Part shown: positions 43,198 through 56,608 of the stretch, in pieces | Layout: each line of letters begins with the position of its first letter | Position numbering within the stretch: the first letter of the stretch is position 1 | Assembly: GCF_009707865.1 (NCBI RefSeq) | Contig: NZ_WMBA01000028.1 | Coordinates: 1-64,000 of the forward strand | Origin: Amycolatopsis pithecellobii | GTDB lineage: Bacteria > Actinomycetota > Actinomycetes > Mycobacteriales > Pseudonocardiaceae | DNA length: 64,000 nt | Reading direction: 5' to 3' | Translations under genes and position numbers: made by a program | The notes under the pieces: generated by a model | What the model was told of the DNA's origin: nothing | Database searches by the model: none | What the model saw: only the letters and a program-made list of their open reading frames with translations

Positions 43198-45534
43198 TCA
43201 CTGTTCGACGGTTTTCCACCAGCGCATGGTGAAGGCGGCACCCGCCAGCACGATGACGGCCGTGAACGCGACCCAGCCGATCGGGAAACTCCCGCCCGTG
43301 CCGGCCTTCTCCGCGGCCGGCGCGACCGCCGGTGCGGCGGCGACCAGGCCGATCTTGACCGTCAGGTCCTCGCGCGGCTTCGGGCCGACAGTGATCGGCG
43401 GCATGCAGCCGTTGTCCACGCCCGGCACCCGGAAGGTCGCGAACTGCGGCGGCAGCTGCGCGAGATCGACGCACACCTGGTCGGAACCGTCCGGCAGATC
43501 GTCGAGCAGATAGCCGCCGTCGGCGCCGGTGCGGGTGGTGGCGACGACGCGCCCGGCTGCGTCCTTCATGGTGACCGTCAGGCCGGCCGCGCCGGGCTCG
43601 TCGGGATCCCGTTCACCGTTGGCGTTGCGGTCGAACCACACGAGCTCGCCGACCCGGTTGCGCGCGGCGACCACCCCTGCGTCCAAAGTGGACTCATCGC
43701 GGTGGCCGACGCCGACTGTCACCGCCTGGGTGCAGGAAGTACTGAGGCTGACGTCGGAATCCCTGACCTCGTCGCCGGCACGTGGTTTGGACCATTGTCC
43801 GCCTGCGTACGCGGGCGGCAAACCCTTGGGATCAAAGCAGACCTGGTAGGCCCCGTCGGGAATTCCCTTGAACGAGTAGGCACCGTCCGCACCCGTCGTC
43901 GTGGTCGCCACATCCCCGCCGTCCTTGACCAGCCGGACCGGCACACCGGCGATACCGGCCTCCGTCGGGTCCTGCGCGCCGTTTCGGTTGCTGTCGAACC
44001 ACACCCGGTCCCCGATCCGGTTCGGCGGCGCGGCGAGCCCCGTGCTGAGCGAGGTGCCTTCCCGCTTGCCCAGACCGACCGTCACCGTGCGGGTGCAGCC
44101 GGTCGCCGGGTTCGCAGCGGAGGAGTTGACGTACTTGGCAGGAGTGAAGTCGGCAACGGGCTCGGGGAGATTGCCGAGGTCGAAACACACCTGGTACGCA
44201 CCGTCCGGCACGTCGTCGAAAGAGTAGGCGCCGTCCGGCCCGGTGGTGGTCAACGCCAGCTGACTGCCGTCGTCGCCACGCAGTTTCACCGGGACACCGG
44301 CGATCCCCGGCTCGTCGGGATCCGGCACGCCATCGGTGTTGAGGTCCGACCAGACCTTGGCGGCGATGCGGTTGACCGGTGGCGCCAGCCCCGCGTCGAG
44401 CGTGCGGTCCTGGATGTGCGCGGCTTTCAGTTCGACCGGTGCGGTGCAGCCGGTGGCCGGATCGGGCGCCGAGTCCTGGCCCGGATTTCCGGCCCGCGGT
44501 TTGGTCAGCTGGTAGTCGGCGTACTGCACGGGCAACTTCGTCACGTCGAAACAGACTTTGTAGGTGCCGTCCGGCAGATGCGAGAAGGCGTACTGCCCGT
44601 GCGGGCCGGTGGTGGTGGCGACAATGACCGCGCCATCGGCGTTCTGCAGGGAAACGCCGACCCCGGCGACGCCCGGCTCTCCCGGATCCTGCACCCCGTT
44701 CCGGTTGACGTCCGCCCACACCAGGTCGCCTGCCTCGTTCAGTCCGCCAACCACACCGGCGTCCACCGTGTCGTCGACCGAGCCCGGCGGGCCGGTGGTC
44801 ACCCTGACCGAGCCGGTCCCGGGGTCCACATTGGAATCGATATCCGGCAGGACACTCGCCAGCGGAGTGGTCCACCGCAGACCGTCGACGGCGGGCGTGC
44901 CCGGCAGACCTGACGTGTCCACATGGGAAAAGTCGAACTTGACAGTGAAACAGGTGTTCGGCACCAGGCCGTCCGCCGGACCGAACAGGTAACGCCCGTC
45001 GGCGTCAGTCGTCTTCTCCGCCAGTGGGCCGCCCGTGCCGTCGCACGGCAGCAACTGCACGCGCACGCCCGGAAGCGCGGGCTCGTCACCGTCCTGCACG
45101 CCGTCGCCGTCGGTGTCGAACCAGACCCGGTCACCGAGCTGCACATCGCCTGTGCCACCGCCGACCGCGATCGTCACGTTCGCCGCCTTGCCCCCGGACA
45201 CGTCGACGAACTCGGTCATCCCGGCCAGTCCTGGCCCTTGCGGCGCGGGTTTCACGCCGTTCATGGTCGGCGGGATCGACGCATCGACGCGGTACCGGCC
45301 GCCGGAGAGCGCCTTCGTCGGGATCACCACGGATCCTTCGGGGCCGGTGGTGCCGCTCGCGCTGGCACCTGAGGGATCCGTGGCGACGACGAGAATCCCG
45401 GCGACGCCGGCGTTGTTCTGGTCCGGGCGCACGACACGCACCGTCAGCGGACCATCGGCGTCGTCGGCGGTCGCCTGCGTGGGCAGCCCGCTCACCATGA
45501 GCAGCGCCACGACGGCGACGATCACGTGCCTCAC
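43198..45534 (-). CDS. large cell-surface protein with five SdrD-B-type repeats
   Basis: 778 aa from GTG 45534 with GGGGAG upstream. Signal peptide about 1-22, an Ig-like beta domain (25-120), then five SdrD-B repeats each starting near a DRVWFDTDGDGVQD-type calcium loop (GDRVWFDTDGDG, GDLVWADVNRNG, AKVWSDLNTDG, GDRVWFDSNRNG, GELVWFDRNANG) and each containing GxYxxxxLPDGxYxVCFD with one Cys. A C-terminal membrane helix (GWVAFTAVIVLAGAAF) and short basic tail (MRWWKTVEQ) follow, with no LPxTG. The repeats should bind calcium and stiffen the chain. It is anchored by the membrane, not sortase. Confidence 0.85.
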   Translation of the reverse strand: MRHVIVAVVALLMVSGLPTQATADDADGPLTVRVVRPDQNNAGVAGILVVATDPSGASASGTTGPEGSVVIPTKALSGGRYRVDASIPPTMNGVKPAPQGPGLAGMTEFVDVSGGKAANVTIAVGGGTGDVQLGDRVWFDTDGDGVQDGDEPALPGVRVQLLPCDGTGGPLAEKTTDADGRYLFGPADGLVPNTCFTVKFDFSHVDTSGLPGTPAVDGLRWTTPLASVLPDIDSNVDPGTGSVRVTTGPPGSVDDTVDAGVVGGLNEAGDLVWADVNRNGVQDPGEPGVAGVGVSLQNADGAVIVATTTGPHGQYAFSHLPDGTYKVCFDVTKLPVQYADYQLTKPRAGNPGQDSAPDPATGCTAPVELKAAHIQDRTLDAGLAPPVNRIAAKVWSDLNTDGVPDPDEPGIAGVPVKLRGDDGSQLALTTTGPDGAYSFDDVPDGAYQVCFDLGNLPEPVADFTPAKYVNSSAANPATGCTRTVTVGLGKREGTSLSTGLAAPPNRIGDRVWFDSNRNGAQDPTEAGIAGVPVRLVKDGGDVATTTTGADGAYSFKGIPDGAYQVCFDPKGLPPAYAGGQWSKPRAGDEVRDSDVSLSTSCTQAVTVGVGHRDESTLDAGVVAARNRVGELVWFDRNANGERDPDEPGAAGLTVTMKDAAGRVVATTRTGADGGYLLDDLPDGSDQVCVDLAQLPPQFATFRVPGVDNGCMPPITVGPKPREDLTVKIGLVAAAPAVAPAAEKAGTGGSFPIGWVAFTAVIVLAGAAFTMRWWKTVEQ

Positions 45535-45615
45535 GACAGCTCCCCGACTTACCCCGCTGAAAGACTGCGCCCACAGTAAAGGCGGACCAGCCGATCTTCG
45601 GGGCCATGACACCTC

Positions 45616-45638
45616 ACGAACGAGTGAAAACCGTTCGT
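45616..45638. terminator. hairpin after asd
   Basis: ACGAACG (45616-45622) and CGTTCGT (45632-45638) enclose a 9-base loop between the asd stop and the SdrD-B gene on the same strand. It may end asd transcripts or be an operator; weak. Confidence 0.35.
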
Positions 45639-45650
45639 TCGGCGCACAGG

Positions 45651-47950
<2,300 letters not shown>

Positions 47951-48110
47951 TGGTATCGGACCTCCTTGGTGCGCTTTTCGTCGAAGCCTACCGGGATGGC
48001 CGGGTTCGTCCATGTCCTTATGTGGCCCCGACCACTCGTATCACTGCCTGTAATCAGGCGGAGTCGGAAAATTTCCGTTGCGTATGCGGTGTGTGAAAAC
48101 ATGGTTGGCC

Positions 48111-48701
48111 ATGCGGAAGCCAGCGGACAGCAGCGCACCACTCGCCGATCTGATCGCGCAGCGGTGGAGCCCGCGTGCGCTCGACGAGACCGCCGAAGTC
48201 ACTTGGGATCAGCTGCGCGCGGTGCTCGAAGCGGCTCGGTGGGCAGCGTCGTTCGGCAATACCCAGCCGGCGCGTTACCTCGTCGGCCGCCGCGGTGACG
48301 ACACGTTCCGCCGGATCCTCGGCACGCTCACGCCACGCAACCAGGCGTGGGCGCACCGGGCAGGCGCGTTGCTGATCGCGGTCATGGTCACGCGTAACGA
48401 AAAGGGCGAAATCCCGTACGCCGAATACGGGCTGGGCCTGGCCGGGCAGAACCTGGTGCTGCAAGCCGTCGCCGAGGGGCTCGTCGCGCACCAGATGGCG
48501 GGGTTCGATGCGGACGCGGCGCGGCACGAGTTCGGCATTCCCGATGAGGCGGTGCCGCGCGTCGCGATCGCCATCGGGGTGCAGGCGCACCCCGATGTTC
48601 TCGGCGAGGAGCGCGCCGTCGAACGCGAACGCGCGCCTCGACGCCGTGTCCCGCTCGGCGAGTTCGGCTACACCGGTGGCTGGGGCCGGCCCGCATTTTG
48701 A
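48111..48701 (+). CDS. nitroreductase-family FMN protein
   Basis: 196 aa from ATG 48111; earlier in-frame starts exist (48078, 48084, 48093) with no better ribosome site. The family RWSPRALDE motif (near 18) and GLAGQNLVLQAVAEGLVAHQM (near 113-133) are present. Probably an NAD(P)H-dependent reductase of quinones or nitro compounds. Divergent from lysC. Confidence 0.82.
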   Translation: MRKPADSSAPLADLIAQRWSPRALDETAEVTWDQLRAVLEAARWAASFGNTQPARYLVGRRGDDTFRRILGTLTPRNQAWAHRAGALLIAVMVTRNEKGEIPYAEYGLGLAGQNLVLQAVAEGLVAHQMAGFDADAARHEFGIPDEAVPRVAIAIGVQAHPDVLGEERAVERERAPRRRVPLGEFGYTGGWGRPAF

Positions 48702-48839
48702 GGCCACGCTTAGGTTTTGACGCTTCAGACGCGGTCAGGTTGCGTGGGTGAGACGTACCCCTCAACCGAGGATCCGGACCGGGGTGCCAGACATCTATGG
48801 ATCCGTAAGGCAGGCAAACACCCAACCTGGGGGTCCACA

Positions 48840-49475
48840 ATGAATGTCACATGGGTTCAGCGAGCGGGAATCGCCGGCATGGCTGTCGCGGCCGCGGCTG
48901 TGATGGCCGGCTGCTCCTCCACCGGCACCTCGGCCGCGCCCGCACCCGCCGCGCCGGCCAACGCCACGCCGAGCGTCGTCGCCCTGAGCGGGGCCGACTC
49001 CGCCGCGGACGCCGCCAACGACGAAAACGACATCAAGTCCGCCGCCAAGCGGGTCGGTGTGCCCGAGTGCAAGCACCTGGACACGGAGATCGTCCCCGAC
49101 ACGGGGTCCCCGGCGGATCCCCCCGCCGACGGTCAGTTCCGGGTGAAGCTCGCCTTCACCAACCCCGGGCAGAAGTGCGTGGTGCGCGGCTTCCCCGGTT
49201 TCCGGTTCGACGGGGAAGACGGCACCAGCTGGGATGTGGTCCGGACCAACGAGCCCAAACTGGACGTCGTGCTGGAGCCGGGCGACCGGACCACCGCGAA
49301 CTTGACCTACCTGGCCTCTGACGAAGGCACGGGCTGGCACGTCAAGTCGATCGCGGTCACCCCGCCGCACACCTACGACACCCGGACGTTCCCGTGGAAG
49401 GAAGGCGCGATCCTGAAGCAGGACGGCGCCACTCACCCCGGTACCTACATCAGCCCGGTGCGCGCCGGCAGGTGA
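48840..49475 (+). CDS. DUF4232 lipoprotein
   Basis: 211 aa from ATG 48840. Lipobox VMAGCSS, Cys at residue 24, then a Pro/Ala linker. The DUF4232 domain (about 80-205) is shown by the RVKLAFTNPGQKCVVRGFPGFRF segment and the paired Cys (C79 and C118 region). Surface exposed; function unknown. Confidence 0.83.
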   Translation: MNVTWVQRAGIAGMAVAAAAVMAGCSSTGTSAAPAPAAPANATPSVVALSGADSAADAANDENDIKSAAKRVGVPECKHLDTEIVPDTGSPADPPADGQFRVKLAFTNPGQKCVVRGFPGFRFDGEDGTSWDVVRTNEPKLDVVLEPGDRTTANLTYLASDEGTGWHVKSIAVTPPHTYDTRTFPWKEGAILKQDGATHPGTYISPVRAGR

Positions 49476-49510
49476 TGGCAGTCCGGTCGATCACGATCGA
49501 CTCGACACGG

Positions 49511-49550
49511 GCGAGGTCCTTTGCGCGCAACGGCGCGAAGGACCTCGCCG
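49511..49550. terminator. hairpin between convergent genes
   Basis: GCGAGGTCCTT and AAGGACCTCGC form the outer stem with an inner GCGC/GGCGC pairing. Convergent gene ends lie on both sides. Confidence 0.6.
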
Positions 49551-49555
49551 TCGCG

Positions 49556-49930
49556 TCAGGCGGCGCCGCCGAGGCGACGGATGATTCGCGCCGCGATCGC
49601 GGAGGCGATCAGCCAGAACAGCGCGGCGATGCCGTAGTTGACCAGCACTCGCAGCTTCTCGTCGTTCGGCTCGAACAGGTCCTTGAACCCGATCGACAGG
49701 GTGTCCGCCCAGCCGCGGATCCATGCCACGATGCCGTTGTCCGGGTTCGCCGAGCCCACCGTGAAGATCACGTGCAACACGAGAACGACCGCGAAGACCA
49801 CGCCCGCCCAGCGGACGAGGCCCGCGACGAACCCGACAGTCTGGTCCTTGACCCGCCGCCAGTCCACGTCGACACCATGCTTCGTCCGTGGCTGCTCGTC
49901 GGTCTCACTACTCTCGGCGTGCTCGGCCAT
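49556..49930 (-). CDS. two-helix membrane protein of unknown function
   Basis: 124 aa. Acidic N-terminus (1-30), helix 1 VGFVAGLVRWAGVVFAVVLVLHVIFTVG (near 33-60), a loop with DLFEPNDEKLRVLV, and helix 2 YGIAALFWLIASAIAARII. Looks like an actinobacterial conserved membrane protein; role not known. Divergent from the leuA leader. Confidence 0.7.
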   Translation of the reverse strand: MAEHAESSETDEQPRTKHGVDVDWRRVKDQTVGFVAGLVRWAGVVFAVVLVLHVIFTVGSANPDNGIVAWIRGWADTLSIGFKDLFEPNDEKLRVLVNYGIAALFWLIASAIAARIIRRLGGAA

Positions 49931-50021
49931 GCCGGGAAGTGTGGCACGTCCCGGCGGTGATTGCTACTCACCGGTAACGGTTCGGTAGCGCACCCTGTTT
50001 TCATCATCAACACCGCACGGT

Positions 50022-50027
50022 TACAGT
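50022..50027 (+). promoter_or_regulatory. candidate -10 of leuA
   Basis: TACAGT is followed after GTGAGT by GTG at 50034, where transcription would start. A TTTCAT (49999-50004) 17 bases upstream is a weak -35. Confidence 0.45.
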
Positions 50028-50075
50028 GTGAGTGTGCTGCGTGCTCTCCTGCTTCGCTGCCGCGACGGGGCCTGA
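50028..50075 (+). CDS. leuL: leuA leader peptide
   Basis: A 15-codon frame reading MSVLRALLLRCRDGA (or 13 codons from GTG 50034). Four of its codons are Leu (CTG, CTC, CTG, CTT), three in a row. Ribosome stalling when leucine is scarce would change folding of the hairpin after it, as in leu attenuators known from actinobacteria. If transcription begins at 50034, the frame is leaderless. Confidence 0.75.
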   Translation: MSVLRALLLRCRDGA

Positions 50076-50098
50076 TCGGACCGGCCCCCCGTCGCGGG
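50060..50098 (+). promoter_or_regulatory. attenuator hairpin upstream of leuA
   Basis: CCGCGACGGGGCC overlaps the end of the leader peptide and pairs with GGCCCCCCGTCGCGG. No T-run follows, so it may act at translation or as a Rho-linked block. Confidence 0.6.
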
Positions 50099-50104
50099 GC
50101 TTGA

Positions 50105-51931
<1,827 letters not shown>

Positions 51932-51932
51932 C

Positions 51933-52871
51933 TTACGGCGCCGGCCTCTCACGCGGGGGGCCGGCGCCTCGGTGAGGCGAAGCCGTCACTGCGGCCGACT
52001 CCGCATGCAGGGCCGCCAGCACGGTGGCCACCGCTGGGCGGGCGGACGCTCCCTTGCGCAGCACCGCCTCGATGTGCCGGGCCGCGCGCAGGCCTGCGAG
52101 CGGGCGGCCCACCACCGCCGGGGACATCGTGTACCGCGGCAGCAACGCGATCCCGTGCCCGGCGGCGACCAGCGCTTCGATGACCCGCAGGTCGTTGGTG
52201 CGGTGCACCGGCCGCGGCCACACCCCGGTGCGCACGGCCAGTGACCGCAGCGCGTCGTCCACCGGGAAACCTTCGTTCACACCGATCCAGGGTTCTTCCG
52301 CCAGTTCGGTGAGTTCGACCCGCTTCTGACCCACGAGCCGGTGACCTGGCGGCAACGCCACGTCGAGCGGTTCTCGCAGCAGGTACACGACTTCCAGCCG
52401 GTCGGCCGGAAAAGGCTCTGCCTGCTCGTCACGATGGCTCACCACGATGTCGAAGTCGGCGATCAGCGCCGGCACCTGCTGCGTCTGGATGTCTGCGTCG
52501 CTGACATCCACCTCCAGGCCGGGAAATTCGGCGAACCGGTGCAGCAGGCCCGGGAGCAACATCAGCGCGGCCGACGGGAAGAGCGCGAGCCGCACCCGGC
52601 CGCGTGGCTGACTGCGGTACGCGTCCAACTCCGCTTCCGCCCGGTCGAGCGCAGCGAGTACGTCATCGGCGCGAGCGACCAGCGCACGACCGGCGTCGGT
52701 GAGCCGGAGGCCACGCCCGGCCGGCTCGGTGAGCTGGAGTCCGACCTCGGCCTGCAACGCCCGCAACTGCTGCGAAACCGCCGACGGGGTGCAGTGCAGC
52801 GCCTGTGCGGCGGACGTCACGCTGCCCCGGTCGGCGAACTCTCGCAACACCCGCAACCTGCTGATATCCAT
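51933..52871 (-). CDS. LysR-family transcriptional regulator
   Basis: 312 aa. HTH at 1-60 (GSVTSAAQALHCTPSAVSQQLRALQAE). The effector domain follows. Divergent from the EamA transporter by 77 bases, so the transporter is a likely target. Near-palindrome TGAACGTTGA lies between them. Stop is 1 base from the leuA stop. Confidence 0.9.
   Translation of the reverse strand: MDISRLRVLREFADRGSVTSAAQALHCTPSAVSQQLRALQAEVGLQLTEPAGRGLRLTDAGRALVARADDVLAALDRAEAELDAYRSQPRGRVRLALFPSAALMLLPGLLHRFAEFPGLEVDVSDADIQTQQVPALIADFDIVVSHRDEQAEPFPADRLEVVYLLREPLDVALPPGHRLVGQKRVELTELAEEPWIGVNEGFPVDDALRSLAVRTGVWPRPVHRTNDLRVIEALVAAGHGIALLPRYTMSPAVVGRPLAGLRAARHIEAVLRKGASARPAVATVLAALHAESAAVTASPHRGAGPPRERPAP
51937..51968. 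terminator. hairpin at leuA/LysR convergent ends
   Basis: GGCGCCGGCC (51937-51946) pairs with GGCCGGCGCC (51959-51968), 12-base loop. The stem lies inside the 3' end of the LysR frame, so it can terminate leuA. Confidence 0.7.
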
Positions 52872-52948
52872 AACTGTGAAGGATAGCTGAACGTTGAGTG
52901 CACATAATCTCGCTTGTCCTACAAAGTGGGCATCGACAGGCTGGACTC

Positions 52949-53866
52949 ATGGTTGCTCGTGACCGTCTTCTCGCCGTGTTCGTCGCCGTAATCTGGGGCT
53001 GTAACTTCCTCGGGATCCACTACATGCTCGGGCAGTTCCCGCCCGTGTTCGCGGGTGCTCTGCGGTATCTCCTGGTCGCCATCCCGACCATCCTGTTCAT
53101 CCCGCGCCCCAAGGTGCGGCTGCGCTGGCTGATCGGGTACGGCCTCGGGTTCGGCACCGGCCAGTACGCGCTGCTGTTCATCGCGATGAACATCGGCGTC
53201 GGGACCGGTCTTGCATCACTCGTGGTGCAGGCCTCGGCGCCGTTCACCGTCCTGCTCGGCACTTTCTTCCTGCGGGAACGGCTCTCGCCACGGCAACTGT
53301 CCGGCATCGTGCTCGCCGTCGGCGGGCTGGCGCTGATCACCTGGCACCAAGCGGAGCACGCCGCGCTGTTGCCGGTCGTGCTCGTCCTGCTGGCCGCGCT
53401 GAGCTGGGCGATCGGCAACATCTGCGCCCGCAAGGCGGAGCCGGACAACGCGGTGCGCTTCATGCTGTGGATGTCGGTCGTGCCGCCGATCCCGATGTTG
53501 GTGCTGTCGCTACTGCTCGAAGGGCCCGGCGCGCAGTGGCGGTCACTGACCACGCTCGGCACCTCGACGGGCCTGATCGGGCTCGGCGGCCTCGTCTACG
53601 TCGTGCTGCTGGGCACGCTGGCCGGCTCCGGCATCTGGACGGTGCTGATGCGGCGCAACCCCGCCGGTGTGGTCGCCCCGTTCTCGCTGCTGGTGCCGGT
53701 GGCCGGGATGACGATGTCGTTCCTGCTGCTGAACGAACGCCCGCAACTGACCGAGATACTGGCCGGGCTGGTCATCGTCGCGGGTGTGCTGCTCGGCTCG
53801 CTGCCGCGACGTCAGCGCTCAACGGGCGCGGCCTCCGACGAGGAACTGGCCGTCTCCTCGTCGTGA
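52949..53866 (+). CDS. EamA-family (DMT) transporter
   Basis: 305 aa from ATG 52949. Two EamA repeats, ten membrane helices (LLAVFVAVIWGCNFLGIHYML and AALSWAIGNICARKAEP). Likely exports an amino acid or metabolite; the divergent LysR gene is its likely regulator. The last 18 codons overlap the end of the DedA frame on the other strand. Confidence 0.88.
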   Translation: MVARDRLLAVFVAVIWGCNFLGIHYMLGQFPPVFAGALRYLLVAIPTILFIPRPKVRLRWLIGYGLGFGTGQYALLFIAMNIGVGTGLASLVVQASAPFTVLLGTFFLRERLSPRQLSGIVLAVGGLALITWHQAEHAALLPVVLVLLAALSWAIGNICARKAEPDNAVRFMLWMSVVPPIPMLVLSLLLEGPGAQWRSLTTLGTSTGLIGLGGLVYVVLLGTLAGSGIWTVLMRRNPAGVVAPFSLLVPVAGMTMSFLLLNERPQLTEILAGLVIVAGVLLGSLPRRQRSTGAASDEELAVSSS

Positions 53867-54468
53867 TGCTTGCGGCCCATGCGTTTCTTGAGCACCAGAC
53901 TGATGATCACGCCCGCGACCACGGCGACGGCCAGCGCGACCCAGGAGAACCGCGACAGCCACTTTTCTGCCACGACGCCGAGGGAGTAGACCAGTGCCGT
54001 CGTGCCGCCCGCCCAGGCGATCCCGCCCAGCGCGTTGGCCGCGAGGAACTTCCCGTAGTTCATGTGCAGCGAACCCGCGAGCGGGCCACACAAGATCCGC
54101 AGCAGCGCGACGAACCGGCCGAAGAACACCGCCCACACGCCACGCCGCGCGAAGATCCGCTCGGCATTGCGCACATGCTCGGGCCCGAAATGCTTCGGGA
54201 ACTTCCGGCCCGCCCAGTCGAACAGCCTGCGCCCGCCCTTGCGGCCGATCAGGTAGCCGATGCTGTCCCCGATGATCGCGCCGGCGCTGCCGACGATCCC
54301 GACCACCCATGGGTTCAGCCCGGCATGGGTCGACGCCAGCAGCGCCGCGCTGACCAGCACGATCTCCCCGGGCAATGGGATGCCGAGGCTCTCGAACCCG
54401 ATCACGGCACCGACCGTGATGTACACCAGAAGCGGCGGAATCGTCTCCAGCCACTGGTCGATGTGCAC
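53812..54468 (-). CDS. DedA-family membrane protein
   Basis: 218 aa. VTT/SNARE-associated domain with GESLGIPLPGEIVL near 24-38 and the GRFVALLRILCGPLAG motif near 117-132. DedA proteins recycle undecaprenyl phosphate or lipids across the membrane. 55 bases of its 3' end overlap the EamA 3' end on the opposite strand. Confidence 0.9.
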   Translation of the reverse strand: MHIDQWLETIPPLLVYITVGAVIGFESLGIPLPGEIVLVSAALLASTHAGLNPWVVGIVGSAGAIIGDSIGYLIGRKGGRRLFDWAGRKFPKHFGPEHVRNAERIFARRGVWAVFFGRFVALLRILCGPLAGSLHMNYGKFLAANALGGIAWAGGTTALVYSLGVVAEKWLSRFSWVALAVAVVAGVIISLVLKKRMGRKHHDEETASSSSEAAPVER

Positions 54469-54518
54469 TACTCAGGTCCTTTCGACACCGGCTCCCCTGG
54501 TCCGCCAGGGTACTCGGC

Positions 54519-55619
54519 TCACGGCTCCAGCATCTCCGCGACGGACGCGGCGTGCGAAACCGAAGGACCGGCACCGGCGTCCACCTCGACGAGTTCGGCC
54601 TTGACCTCGTGCGGGGTGATCCGCCCGGCCTGGATGTCCTCCGCCCAGTGACACGCGACCCGGTGCCCGGCGCCGATCTCACGCAACTGCGGACGATCGG
54701 TGTCACACAAGGTCTCCTGCCGCCACGGGCACCGCGTGTGGAACCGGCAACCGGACGGCGGCGCGGCCGGTGACGGCAGGTCCCCGGCGAGCAGGATCTG
54801 CTCGCGACTGTCCTCGACCCGCGGGTCCGGCACCGGGATCGCCGACAGCAGTGCCTTCGTGTAGGGGTGCAGCGGCTCGGCGTACAGGGTCTCGGAATCG
54901 GTCTCCTCGACCAGTGAACCCAGGTACATCACGCCGATCCGGTCGGAGATGTGCCGCACCACGGCGAGATCGTGCGCGATCACCAGGTACGTCAGGCCCA
55001 GCGTCTCCTGCAACTCTTCGAGCAGGTTGATCACCTGCGCCTGCACCGACACGTCCAAAGCGGACACCGGTTCGTCGGCGACGATCAGGTCCGGCTCCAC
55101 CGCCAGTGCCCGCGCGATGCCGATGCGCTGGCGCTGCCCGCCGGAGAACTCGTGCGGGTACTTGCGCAGCGAGCTTTCCGGCAGCCCGACCGCGGTCAGC
55201 AGTTCGCGCAGCCGCTTGCGCGTGCCCTCGCGACTCTTGTCCAGACCATGTGCGCGCATGCCTTCGACGAGGATCGACTCGACCGACTGGCGGGGGTCCA
55301 AACTGGACAGTGGATCCTGGAAGACCATCTGCATCCGCCGCCGCATCTTGCGCAGCGACTCGCCCTTGAGCTGCGACAGATCGGTTCCGTCGAACACCAC
55401 GCGGCCGCCGGTCGGCTCGACGAGTCGCAGCAGTCCCCGGCCCAGCGTCGTCTTGCCGCAGCCGGATTCGCCGACGAGGCCGTACGTCTCGCCGCGCTGG
55501 ATCTCCAGGTCCACGCCGTCGACCGCGTAGACATGGCCCACCGTCCGGTCCAGCACGACACCGCGCTTGATGGGGAAGTGCACCTGGATGCCTTCGACCT
55601 TCACCAACGCATCACTCAT
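54519..55619 (-). CDS. dppF: oligopeptide ABC transporter ATPase (DppF/OppF type)
   Basis: 366 aa. Walker [10 protein letters not shown] near 51, signature [14 protein letters not shown], Walker [13 protein letters not shown]. The C-terminal oligo/dipeptide domain has a Cys cluster (CRFHTRCPW...C) typical of Fe-S binding in this family. Overlaps dppD by 4 bases. Confidence 0.93.
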   Translation of the reverse strand: MSDALVKVEGIQVHFPIKRGVVLDRTVGHVYAVDGVDLEIQRGETYGLVGESGCGKTTLGRGLLRLVEPTGGRVVFDGTDLSQLKGESLRKMRRRMQMVFQDPLSSLDPRQSVESILVEGMRAHGLDKSREGTRKRLRELLTAVGLPESSLRKYPHEFSGGQRQRIGIARALAVEPDLIVADEPVSALDVSVQAQVINLLEELQETLGLTYLVIAHDLAVVRHISDRIGVMYLGSLVEETDSETLYAEPLHPYTKALLSAIPVPDPRVEDSREQILLAGDLPSPAAPPSGCRFHTRCPWRQETLCDTDRPQLREIGAGHRVACHWAEDIQAGRITPHEVKAELVEVDAGAGPSVSHAASVAEMLEP

Positions 55620-56602
55620 GACCGAACCCCCTGCAACGCGCCAACCGGGTTGTGGCAGCGCAACGTCCCTCCGTGGTCCGGCACCAGTTCCGGCGTCACC
55701 TCACGGCACCGGTCCAGTGCGTTCCGGCACCGCGGCGCGAACGCACACGCGTGCTCCCACGGGAGGTTGTCGGCCACGGAACCGGAGATGGGCACCAGTT
55801 TCTCGCCTCTCGGCGCGTCCAGCCGCGGAATCGATTCGAGCAGACCGTGGGTGTACGGGTGCCGAGCCGAGGAAAACAGCGCATACCGCTCGGCCCGTTC
55901 GACCACACGTCCGCCGTACATGACGTTGACTTCGTCGCACAACCCGGCCACCACACCGAGATCGTGCGTGATCATGATCAGCGCGGTGGCGGTGTCACGC
56001 ACCAGTTCCGACAGCAGCGCGAGGATCTGCGCCTGGATCGTCACGTCGAGCGCCGTCGTCGGCTCGTCCGCGATGAGCAGCCGTGGCCGGCACGCGAGCG
56101 CGATCGCGATCAGCGCCCGCTGCCGCATCCCGCCGGAAAGCTGGTGCGGGTACTCGGAAAGTCGTCGCGACGGGTCCGGGATCCCGACCCGGCCGAGCAG
56201 CTCCTTCGCCTCCGCGCTCGCCTCCTTGCGCCGCATCCCACGGTGCCGTTCCAGCACCTCGGTGATCTGCAGCCCGATCGGGATGACCGGGTTGAGCGAG
56301 GACAGCGGGTCCTGGAACACCATGCCGAGATCACGCCCGCGCTTGTCACGCAGCTGCTTGTCGGACAGCGTCAGCAGATCGGTGTCCTCGAAGTGGACTG
56401 AACCTTTCACCTCGGCGCCACGTTTGGGCAGCAGCCCCATGATCGCGAGCGCGGTCACCGACTTGCCGCTGCCCGACTCGCCGACGAGGCCGACCGTACG
56501 ACCGGGTTCGACGTCGAAACTCACCCCGTCGACCGCGGTGAACGGGCGGACGCCCTTGCGCTTGAAAGTGACCGAAAGGTCCCGGATCTCCAGTAGTGCC
56601 AT
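55616..56602 (-). CDS. dppD: oligopeptide ABC transporter ATPase (DppD/OppD type)
   Basis: 328 aa. Walker [10 protein letters not shown], signature [14 protein letters not shown], Walker [13 protein letters not shown]. Ends with the oligopeptide C-terminal domain. Pairs with the F subunit under the two permeases. Six bases after dppC. Confidence 0.93.
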   Translation of the reverse strand: MALLEIRDLSVTFKRKGVRPFTAVDGVSFDVEPGRTVGLVGESGSGKSVTALAIMGLLPKRGAEVKGSVHFEDTDLLTLSDKQLRDKRGRDLGMVFQDPLSSLNPVIPIGLQITEVLERHRGMRRKEASAEAKELLGRVGIPDPSRRLSEYPHQLSGGMRQRALIAIALACRPRLLIADEPTTALDVTIQAQILALLSELVRDTATALIMITHDLGVVAGLCDEVNVMYGGRVVERAERYALFSSARHPYTHGLLESIPRLDAPRGEKLVPISGSVADNLPWEHACAFAPRCRNALDRCREVTPELVPDHGGTLRCHNPVGALQGVRS

Positions 56603-56608
56603 GAAGCC

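Noticed and set aside
43090-44913. 607-aa open frame antisense to the SdrD-B protein gene
   Set aside because: Same reason: shadow of a repeat gene; the repeats it shows are those of the real gene.
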